A DNA stretch of 63,141 bases from Lachnospiraceae bacterium (GTDB taxonomy: Bacteria > Bacillota > Clostridia > Lachnospirales > Lachnospiraceae). The stretch spans positions 1 through 63,141 of the forward strand of contig JAFUZJ010000055.1 of NCBI GenBank assembly GCA_017476665.1, given 5' to 3'. The position numbers and the translations under genes were made by a program. Below the pieces are notes generated by a model that saw only the letters and a list, made by a program, of their open reading frames with translations, had not been told where the DNA came from and made no database searches. Positions 57,284 through 63,141 of this stretch are shown piece after piece (the stretch's first letter is position 1; every line of letters begins with the position of its first letter).

Positions 57284-57577
57284 ATGACAGTGAAGCAGGT
57301 CATAAAGAAAGATCACTGGCGTCTGGAGTGTAAAATATCTGGATGCAGATCCATGGAAGTATGCGTACAGTTCCTTGACCCGCAGAAAATGCCCGATGAA
57401 ACGGAGTTTTGTATCAGGCCCTTTGATGTGGATGAGCTTCAGGCATTGTTCCATGACTTCTGTGCAGAAAATGGGTTCCGGGACAATACAGTGGAACAGA
57501 TTTATGTAGTGGCGGCATATCCGGTAACGCCGGAATATGTGCCGGATTATCTTGAAAAGTACAAGGAGGGAAAGTAA
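57284..57577 (+). CDS. Small protein of unknown function
   Basis: A 97-residue acidic protein (MTVKQVIKKDHWRLECKISG at the start). I do not recognise a family. Segments FCIRPFDVDELQALFHDFC and IYVVAAYPVTPEYVPDYLE suggest a compact alpha/beta fold. It lies 84 bases after the methyltransferase-like gene; that gap contains an AAAAGTG / CACTTTT inverted repeat. The stop codon is 2 bases before the next start, so it is expressed with the putative annealing protein. Confidence 0.6.
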   Translation: MTVKQVIKKDHWRLECKISGCRSMEVCVQFLDPQKMPDETEFCIRPFDVDELQALFHDFCAENGFRDNTVEQIYVVAAYPVTPEYVPDYLEKYKEGK

Positions 57578-57579
57578 AA

Positions 57580-58722
57580 ATGAGTGAAACAAACATGAAT
57601 GCAGCAGGTTCAATGTATGACAGCGTGACAGCGATCCATGAGCTGAACAGCATAGCGGGATTTGATCCCAGGAATTACATGCGGATGATCGGGGAGGGGA
57701 AGGACAATGCCAGGTATTATCTGGATGTGGCTTTCCGAAAGCTCTGGTTCCGCCTGAAGTATCCGGAGGGGAAGATCAGCAAGCGGCTTCTGAAACTCAC
57801 GGAGGATATGGCTGTCGTGGAGGCCAGGGTATATCTGAACTACAAGGACAATGAGGAGGACTATGTGGCAAACGCGTTTTCCCATAAATTCAAGGGAGAA
57901 GATGCACAGTTTGGGGCGAAATTCGTGGAATTCGCGGAGACAGCTGCCATTGGCAGGGCGCTTGCGGACGCAGGCTTCGGACTTCAGTTTGCAGACTGGG
58001 AGAAGGAGCTTGATCCGGAGGTGACGGATGCTCCCTTTGAGCCTGACAGGGTGCAGGGCAAGGCAAATGCAGCCACATACACAGCAGACATCAGCATGGG
58101 CGCCATGGATGATGCCGGTACGGTCATTGACGAGAACAACCTGCCGGGACAGCACCAGATCGAGGAGTATATCCCCATGCCGGGTCAGTCTGCCGGACAG
58201 ATGCCTATGGGCATGACTCCGGCTATGGCAGCGGCACAGAACATGGGAACACCTGCACAAGTGACGACACAGAATATGGGAACACCTGCACAGGCGGCGA
58301 CACAGAATATGGGAGCACCTACACAGGCGGCGCCCAGAAATATGGGAACACCTGCTCAGGCAGCGCCCATGCAGGCGGCATCGCAGAATACGGGAGCACC
58401 TGCCCAGGCAATGCCTCAGAACAGGGCGCAGTCATGGAATACACCGCCCAGCCAGGGTGCAGCAGCACAGTCTCCGCAGCAGATCGCCGCGACTATTGAC
58501 AAGAAGCTGCCGGTGGAGCAGATATACAACATGCTAACCCGTGACATCGCGGCGGCTGTTGTGGTAAACATCGGCTCGGCAAAGGGCAAGACACTGGGAC
58601 AGGTTGCTGTTGAAAAGCCTGCCTCCATCAGCTGGTATGCCAACGATTATAAGGGGTCGGACAACCTGCTCCGCGCGGCGTCGAGATTTTTGCTGGATGC
58701 CGCTTACCAGCAGGCAGGATAA
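57580..58722 (+). CDS. Putative single-strand annealing protein with repeat linker
   Basis: A 380-residue protein in three parts. The N-terminal domain (about 20-140) has EFAETAAIGRALADAGFG (118-135), a segment typical of Erf/Rad52/DUF1071-type annealing proteins. A linker (about 200-290) contains five copies of an 11-residue unit like QNMGTPAQAAT. The C-terminal 70 residues include GSAKGKTLGQVAVEKPASIS and WYANDYKG, a small domain seen in phage recombination proteins. With the YqaJ exonuclease it could form an exonuclease/annealing pair. Assignment is by motif and neighbours and should be treated as probable, not proven. Confidence 0.6.
   Translation: MSETNMNAAGSMYDSVTAIHELNSIAGFDPRNYMRMIGEGKDNARYYLDVAFRKLWFRLKYPEGKISKRLLKLTEDMAVVEARVYLNYKDNEEDYVANAFSHKFKGEDAQFGAKFVEFAETAAIGRALADAGFGLQFADWEKELDPEVTDAPFEPDRVQGKANAATYTADISMGAMDDAGTVIDENNLPGQHQIEEYIPMPGQSAGQMPMGMTPAMAAAQNMGTPAQVTTQNMGTPAQAATQNMGAPTQAAPRNMGTPAQAAPMQAASQNTGAPAQAMPQNRAQSWNTPPSQGAAAQSPQQIAATIDKKLPVEQIYNMLTRDIAAAVVVNIGSAKGKTLGQVAVEKPASISWYANDYKGSDNLLRAASRFLLDAAYQQAG
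58237..58416 (+). repeat. 33-bp tandem repeats inside the annealing-protein gene
   Basis: Four contiguous 33-base units (58237-58368) beginning CAGAATATGGGAACACCTGC or close to it, then 15 bases, then a fifth unit to 58416. All are in frame and encode the 11-residue linker units. Confidence 0.9.
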
Positions 58723-58746
58723 GCTCCGGCCAGAAAGGAGGGAGCC

Positions 58747-59967
58747 TTGTATCAGGATTTTCCCTTTACGATCAGGGAGGTCACAGACCTTCTGGGGCTT
58801 CACATACGCCATAAGAACGCAGTCAGCCTGGATGCTGACTGCCCGTTCTGTGACGGAAAAGGAAAACTGAACATAAACTTCCCTAAAAATGTGTTCAAAT
58901 GCAACAGGTGCGGGGAAAACGGAGGAATGCTGGCGCTGTATGGAAAGATCTACAACGTGGACACCAAGACTGCATACAGTGAGATACTGGAAGCACTCGG
59001 AAGGAACGAAAAGGCTCCTGCATACGAGGTGAAGCGGCGTGAGGTCAAGGCGAAGGAGCCGGAGATCATCACGCTGCCCCATGCCTCCTTAGATGTCTGC
59101 CATAAGACCTATTCTAAGCTGTTAGAGCTTCTGTCGCTTTCGGATCACCACAGGGATGCTCTCTTGAAACGGGGCTTTACATTGGAGCAGATCGAGGCAA
59201 ACGGCTATAAGAGCACGCCGGTCTTTGGGCTGAAGCGGCTCTGCAGGAAGCTCCTGGAAGCAGGATGTGTGCTGAAGGGAGTCCCCGGGTTCTATGTGGA
59301 TGACGAGGACGGCGTGTGGACCATGTGCTTTAAGCAGAAGACAGCGGGCTTTTTGGTGCCGGTGCGGAACATAGACGGCATGATCTTAGGGATGCAGATC
59401 CGGGTTGACCATCCGTATAACGGAGGCAAGTATATCTGGTTTTCCTCCACCAACTACAATTATGGTGCTTCATCAGGGAGTCCCGTGCATCTGGCTGGTA
59501 AGCCGGGGGCAAAGGTTCTGTTCGTCACGGAGGGACCGCTAAAGGGTGACCTGGCCCACGCCATATCCGGAAGGACTTTCGGATGTGTGGCGGGTGTGAA
59601 CCAGTACGGGAACCTTCCTGTATTTCTTTCAGAGATGAAGGAATGCGGGACGGAGAGCATCTATGAGGCGTATGACATGGACAAGCTCACCAGGACGGTG
59701 TGCCGTGGTGACTATAACGAGAAGTGTGCTTCCTGCCAGTATCACAAGAAATGGCAGGAGCAGGAGATCATCTGCGAGAAGAAGGTCGTCAAACGCAATA
59801 ACATCCAGAGGGGATGCAACAATCTCTCAGAAGTCTGCAAGGAGCTGGGACTGCCATGCAAGAGGCTTGCCTGGGACATGGACGAGAACGGCGAATGGGC
59901 AGAGCAGGTGAAGGGTGTTGACGATTATCTCGTGGATCTGGAGCAGAAGAAAACGGAAAGGAGATAA
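58747..59967 (+). CDS. CHC2-type zinc-finger primase with Toprim-like domain
   Basis: A 406-residue protein. The N-terminal zinc ribbon has Cys32, Cys35, Cys52 and Cys55 (CPFCDGKGK and FKCNRCGENGG), as in DnaG-type and phage primases. The middle part includes GFLVPVRNIDGMILGMQIR, and a Toprim/DUF3854-like segment (VLFVTEGPLKGDLAHAI, then YEAYDMDK with acidic metal ligands). A second Cys cluster (CRGDYNEKCASCQYH) is near residue 325. It should prime replication of the element. The TTG start at 58747 follows AAGGAGGGAGCC; no in-frame ATG gives the full zinc finger. Confidence 0.85.
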   Translation: MYQDFPFTIREVTDLLGLHIRHKNAVSLDADCPFCDGKGKLNINFPKNVFKCNRCGENGGMLALYGKIYNVDTKTAYSEILEALGRNEKAPAYEVKRREVKAKEPEIITLPHASLDVCHKTYSKLLELLSLSDHHRDALLKRGFTLEQIEANGYKSTPVFGLKRLCRKLLEAGCVLKGVPGFYVDDEDGVWTMCFKQKTAGFLVPVRNIDGMILGMQIRVDHPYNGGKYIWFSSTNYNYGASSGSPVHLAGKPGAKVLFVTEGPLKGDLAHAISGRTFGCVAGVNQYGNLPVFLSEMKECGTESIYEAYDMDKLTRTVCRGDYNEKCASCQYHKKWQEQEIICEKKVVKRNNIQRGCNNLSEVCKELGLPCKRLAWDMDENGEWAEQVKGVDDYLVDLEQKKTERR

Positions 59968-59972
59968 ACAAT

Positions 59973-60425
59973 ATGGACAAAGAAAATAAGGATAACGGAA
60001 AAAAGGATAATACTCTGATCTATGAACCTGAGTATATCGGGGAAAATAGAGTGAAGCTGGTGGTAAGCAGTTATGCCTGCAATAACGCGATCTATCTGGG
60101 GTTGGAAGATCCGGAAAGCGAATATGAGGAACGGTGGTGTGATATTACCGTCAATCTGAATTTACCAATTCCTCCCTATTTTGGGTTCCTGGATGTCAAT
60201 AATTTTCCCAAAGTCAGGGAATTTGTGGAGAAATACAATTTAGGCAAATATGCGGTGACCATGGGCTACAGTGGATTTTGTGCGTATCCGCTATACTGTT
60301 TCAATAGGGAAAGATTGGAGGAGCTCTGCCCAGAGGAGGTGGCTGAATACGAGCAGATGCTTGAGTGTCTGATAAAAGAAGACGCTGCCGTTCAAGACAA
60401 TGGAGAAGACGGAGGTGACGCATAA
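59973..60425 (+). CDS. DUF4313 family protein
   Basis: A 150-residue protein with the family pattern WCDITVNLNLPIPPYFGFLD, VNNFPKVREFVEKYNLGKY, MGYSGFCAYPLYCFNRERLEEL. DUF4313 proteins are found on Firmicutes plasmids and ICEs and have no assigned activity. The ATG lies 5 bases after the primase stop. Its stop codon shares one base with the next start (TAATG), so the two are coupled. Confidence 0.75.
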   Translation: MDKENKDNGKKDNTLIYEPEYIGENRVKLVVSSYACNNAIYLGLEDPESEYEERWCDITVNLNLPIPPYFGFLDVNNFPKVREFVEKYNLGKYAVTMGYSGFCAYPLYCFNRERLEELCPEEVAEYEQMLECLIKEDAAVQDNGEDGGDA

Positions 60426-60868
60426 TGGGAAACTGTAAAATGTGTGTGCAGGACAGACGGGAATGTCTGTCCTGCATGGATAACCCGGTCTTTAGTAATG
60501 TCCCGACGGAGTCAAAGTTTGTGCCCTATATCCCGCTTTGTCCTATCGGGGATGGGAGCTGTGCATTTGATCCGGCTTATATCAGACTCCAGAACCCGGA
60601 GTGGTATAGAAAGCTGTTCGGGGACATGGAACCTGATGAGGCAATGCGGGAATGTCTGCGACAGACCGGGCAGATGCCGGAAGAAAAGGTGTATTTTGTG
60701 AGCTGTCGGCTCAGGATCACAGAGGAAGGTGGCGTATATACCATCTATGATGCCAAGTACGGCAGGATCAAGAATGCGAACGCCACCAAAGAAGAGGCGG
60801 ATGCCTGCATCAGAGATGTGCAGGAGAGACGGTCAGAATATAGGAAACAAAGAAAAAATTACCGTTGA
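60425..60868 (+). CDS. Small Cys-rich protein of unknown function
   Basis: A 147-residue protein. The N-terminus has six cysteines in 50 residues (NCKMCVQDRRECLSC, then LCPIGDGSCAF), which could bind a metal. The C-terminus is basic (RRSEYRKQRKNYR). The RITEEGGVYTIYDAKYGRI segment looks like a beta hairpin. I do not recognise the family. It is coupled to the DUF4313 gene by a TAATG overlap. Confidence 0.65.
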   Translation: MGNCKMCVQDRRECLSCMDNPVFSNVPTESKFVPYIPLCPIGDGSCAFDPAYIRLQNPEWYRKLFGDMEPDEAMRECLRQTGQMPEEKVYFVSCRLRITEEGGVYTIYDAKYGRIKNANATKEEADACIRDVQERRSEYRKQRKNYR

Positions 60869-60918
60869 TGTTAAGTCCGCTATGAGATACAATATAATCA
60901 AATGAAAGGATGAAAGAT

Positions 60919-61908
60919 ATGGTAAAAACCGAAATTGCCAAGAATATTGAAACAACGAGCCAAGAGGCGCAGTATGACAGCTGTGTGAAGAAGTTGCTGT
61001 CAGAAAAGATCATTCTGGCATGGATCTTGAAGGAATGTGTAGAAGAATTCAGACCTTTTTCCATCAAGCAGATCCTACAGGAGAGCTTTGAGGAAGAGCC
61101 ACAGGTGTCAACAATTGCTGTTGACCAGGATGAACTTGATTTTGATGAGGAAACTGCCGATAATGATATGGGAGAAGTACCTTCCAAAATCGAGGGAATG
61201 AATGTGGAGGACAATTCCATCCGGGAAGGAAAGGTGTTTTATGACATCAGATTTTCTGCCAAAGTGCCGGGGACGAAGGAACCGATAAGATTGATCGTGA
61301 ACCTGGAGGCGCAGAAGAGCGATAAAACGCCATATCCCATCATCAAGCGTGCAATCTATTATGTGAGCCGTATGATTTCGGCGCAGAAGAACAAAATATT
61401 CACAAAGAGCCACTACGAGAAGATTCGTAAGGTTGTGAGCATCTGGATCCAGATGAGTGTTGACGAGGATGTTGCAAACACGATTACGGAGTACAGTATT
61501 GAAGAGAAAAACATTGTCGGTAAAGTGAAAGGCGATAAAAAGGATTATGATCTTCTGTCGGTAATATTGCTCAGGCTGGGAAATGCGGATCAAGCGGAAG
61601 GCAAGCCGATTCTTCGGCTGCTGGATGTATTGTTATCTTCGGAGAAACGGCCGGATGAGAAAAAAGATATTTTGGAAAAGGATTTTGATATTCCGATGAC
61701 GATGACAATGAGTAAGGAGGTGCAGAGCATGTGTAATCTCGGAGAGGGTATTTTTGAGAAAGCGTATGAAAGGGCTGAAAAGGAGAAAGCAAAAGCGATT
61801 GCGGTAAATCTGATTTCTGAAGGCGATCTGCCGGATGAAAAGATTGCGAAGGTTACTGGTCTTTCAATGCAGGAGATAATGGAGCTGAAGGAACTTCAGC
61901 CAGTATAA
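60919..61908 (+). CDS. Rpn/PD-(D/E)XK nuclease family protein
   Basis: A 329-residue protein. The core YDIRFSAKVPG...LIVNLEAQKSDKTPYPIIKRAIYYVSRM has the D and E-x-Q residues of the PD-(D/E)XK fold used by Rpn recombination-promoting nucleases (often annotated as transposase-like). The C-terminus carries a helical region and a short HTH-like unit (DEKIAKVTGLSMQEIMELKE). Such proteins cut DNA without strong sequence specificity and may aid horizontal transfer. The ATG at 60919 has AAAGG 9 bases upstream; an ATG three codons earlier abuts it. Two terminators follow. Confidence 0.8.
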   Translation: MVKTEIAKNIETTSQEAQYDSCVKKLLSEKIILAWILKECVEEFRPFSIKQILQESFEEEPQVSTIAVDQDELDFDEETADNDMGEVPSKIEGMNVEDNSIREGKVFYDIRFSAKVPGTKEPIRLIVNLEAQKSDKTPYPIIKRAIYYVSRMISAQKNKIFTKSHYEKIRKVVSIWIQMSVDEDVANTITEYSIEEKNIVGKVKGDKKDYDLLSVILLRLGNADQAEGKPILRLLDVLLSSEKRPDEKKDILEKDFDIPMTMTMSKEVQSMCNLGEGIFEKAYERAEKEKAKAIAVNLISEGDLPDEKIAKVTGLSMQEIMELKELQPV

Positions 61909-61921
61909 GCAGGGATTGCAG

Positions 61922-61951
61922 GGCGCATGGTTTATGACTATGCGCCTTTTT
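61922..61951 (+). terminator. Intrinsic terminator 1 after the Rpn gene
   Basis: GGCGCAT / ATGCGCC (7-base stem) followed by TTTTT, 13 bases after the stop codon. Confidence 0.85.
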
Positions 61952-61989
61952 CAAAACTGAGATAAACGCCAGTTAAACAAGTATTTATG

Positions 61990-62027
61990 CCGGAGTGGTG
62001 CCAATGTGGTGCTACTTCGGTTTTTTT
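61990..62027 (+). terminator. Intrinsic terminator 2 after the Rpn gene
   Basis: CCGGAGTGGTGCC pairs with GGTGCTACTTCGG, using several G-U pairs, and ends in seven T's. Together with terminator 1 it isolates the partition genes from upstream transcription. Confidence 0.85.
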
Positions 62028-62109
62028 ATGTATTAGCGTTGGTTTTTGCTTATTAAATGCGTATATACATAATAGGAAATAAAAACCAAAACCAAGGAGG
62101 AGAAAATTT
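62028..62109 (+). promoter_or_regulatory. Leader of the partition genes (promoter and possible parC)
   Basis: TTGCTT and CATAAT, 16 bases apart, make a promoter-like pair before the ParM-like gene. An inverted pair (TTGGTTTTTG and AAAAACCAA) flanks it. ParM systems place their centromere and ParR-repressed promoter here, so this is the likely parC; I do not see clear iterons. Confidence 0.4.
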
Positions 62110-63036
62110 ATGAGCCAGAGAATGATCGTACCCATCGACCATGGGAACAGGAACATGAAGACAGAACATGAGGTATTCACATCCGGATATGTGGAGAGCG
62201 ACTGCAAGCCTGTCATGGGGGACTATCTGTTTTACAACGGGAAATACTATATCCTGAGTCAGCAGCGCATCCCCTACATGAAGGACAAGACAGCAGATGA
62301 CAGGTTCTTTATCCTGACACTGTTTGCTATCGCAATGGAGGCGAAGCGGAGCATACTTACGCCTGACACTGCGCTGCAGGTGGAACTTCCGGTGGGACTG
62401 CCGCCGAAGCACTATGGGGCGCTGTATGCCAGGTTTGAGGAGTATTTCATCGGCAGGGGCAGGCAGCGTTTTATCTATAAGGGGACGGAATACAGCGTGG
62501 ACATCACAAGAGCCGTTGCCTATCCGCAGGACTATGCTGCAGTCATGACACAGTACGGGACTCTCCGGGGATATGGGAAGCTCATTGCGGTGGATCTGGG
62601 TGGCCTGACACTGGATTATCTGATGATCAGGGAAGGGAAGCCGGATCTGTCCGTCTGCGACTCCCTGGAAAAAGGGATCATCCAGCTCTATAACAAGCTG
62701 CTCTCCCGACTGGCCAACGAGTATGATGTCATCCTGGAGGAGAGCGACATTGACAGTATCATCCGCAGGAAAAAGACGGATTACAGGGCAGAAGTGGTGA
62801 AGATCGTGCGCTCAGAGGTGAAGACCTATGTGGAGGATATCCTGGGGACGCTCAGGGAGCGGGGACTGGATCTAAAGAGTGTCTGCGTGGCATTTATCGG
62901 CGGAACATCGGAGCTGTTGCGGGAATATCTGGAAGGTTCCGACCGGATCGGGAAATGTATCTTCATTGATGACATCTGCGCCAATGCGAAAGGATACAAG
63001 CTGCTTTATGAATTGGCGGAAAAGAAAGGCAGGTAA
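62110..63036 (+). CDS. ParM/StbA-like actin-family segregation protein
   Basis: A 308-residue protein with the actin ATPase motifs: phosphate 1 (PIDHGNRNMK, residues 8-17), phosphate 2 (IAVDLGGLTLDYL) and the adenosine motif (AFIGGTSELLREYL). Such proteins polymerise and push plasmid copies apart. It is preceded by two terminators and by a short promoter region, and followed after 6 bases by a ParR-like gene. GGAGGAGAAAATTT precedes the ATG. Its presence means the element can probably exist as an extrachromosomal circle that needs active segregation. Confidence 0.85.
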   Translation: MSQRMIVPIDHGNRNMKTEHEVFTSGYVESDCKPVMGDYLFYNGKYYILSQQRIPYMKDKTADDRFFILTLFAIAMEAKRSILTPDTALQVELPVGLPPKHYGALYARFEEYFIGRGRQRFIYKGTEYSVDITRAVAYPQDYAAVMTQYGTLRGYGKLIAVDLGGLTLDYLMIREGKPDLSVCDSLEKGIIQLYNKLLSRLANEYDVILEESDIDSIIRRKKTDYRAEVVKIVRSEVKTYVEDILGTLRERGLDLKSVCVAFIGGTSELLREYLEGSDRIGKCIFIDDICANAKGYKLLYELAEKKGR

Positions 63037-63042
63037 CTGCGT

Positions 63043-63141
63043 ATGGGACATGTGGGAATGGAGAAGAAAAATCCCTTTGTTATGACCATTGGATTCGACA
63101 AAAGTGATCCGGAGCATGTGGAGGTGGCGGAGTTCTTAAAC
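63043..63141 (+). CDS. ParR-like partner (partial, runs off the window)
   Basis: Only 33 codons are visible: MGHVGMEKKNPFVMTIGF, then DKSDPEHVEVAEFLN. The phrase FDKSDPEHVEVAEFL resembles the N-terminal segment of ParR-type centromere-binding proteins, and the position directly after a ParM-like gene fits. The call rests mainly on context. Confidence 0.55.
   Translation, partial: MGHVGMEKKNPFVMTIGFDKSDPEHVEVAEFLN

Noticed and set aside
58237-58416. CRISPR-like array
   Set aside because: The 33-base units are contiguous without spacers and encode in-frame protein repeats.

Overview
The window is the replication-origin region of a Firmicutes chromosome, most likely a Lachnospiraceae (Clostridium cluster XIVa) bacterium. 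The basis is the gene order rpmH-rnpA-yidD-yidC-khpB-mnmE-mnmG-rsmG on one side of oriC and dnaA-dnaN-S4 protein-recF-gyrB-gyrA on the other, perfect TTATCCACA DnaA boxes, TGTTTCACGTGAAACA parS sites, and families I associate with Lachnospiraceae (DUF3881, DUF4446, DUF5688). No species is claimed.

Layout. 1-6.7 kb: a minus-strand redox and hydrolase operon (aldo-keto reductase, two flavodoxins, iron alcohol dehydrogenase, alpha/beta hydrolases) divergent from a LysR regulator, with a perfect palindrome between them. 6.7-12.4 kb, minus strand: the rRNA methyltransferase RlmCD, the YhaM exonuclease, an HtrA-like protein that has lost its catalytic triad, and a polytopic membrane protein; a 200-bp imperfect palindrome and two perfect hairpins lie between genes. 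12.5-18.7 kb, plus strand: mutS2, then an overlapping response regulator / histidine kinase / SseB-like set and a nuclease-like protein. 18.7-21.5 kb, minus strand: a cation/proton antiporter and an ECF sigma factor with a membrane-bound anti-sigma-like partner. 21.6-30.5 kb: gyrA, gyrB, recF, S4 protein, dnaN and dnaA, all transcribed away from oriC. 30.5-30.9 kb: oriC, with six perfect DnaA boxes. 30.9-38.2 kb: ribosomal protein, RNase P, membrane insertion and tRNA/rRNA modification genes. 38.3-46.5 kb: a membrane XRE regulator, a degenerate DegS-like kinase, a kptA gene broken by one stop codon, parS sites, a lipoprotein, parA-parB-DUF4446, serS and DUF3881.

46.5 kb to the end is an integrated mobile element, probably an integrative conjugative element (ICE) or integrated plasmid, that runs past the window. 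At its left edge are a truncated tRNA-Arg(CCU), an intact tRNA-Arg(CCU), repeated candidate integrase-binding motifs, a tyrosine integrase and an excisionase. A promoter with two intrinsic terminators in its leader precedes the cargo. The cargo is a possible DUF932-like protein, three tandem DUF5688 copies (two decayed), a YqaJ exonuclease, a RecD2-like helicase, a methyltransferase-like protein with a non-standard catalytic motif, a putative single-strand annealing protein with a repeat linker, a CHC2-type primase, an Rpn-type nuclease and a ParM/ParR-type partition pair. No conjugation (type IV secretion) genes are visible here.

The least explained items are: the apparent integration into the anticodon loop of a tRNA with a replacement tRNA supplied by the element; the element's double-terminator leader; two catalytically dead signalling or protease homologues (HtrA-like and DegS-like); and an anti-sigma-like sensor built from a duplicated extracellular unit.
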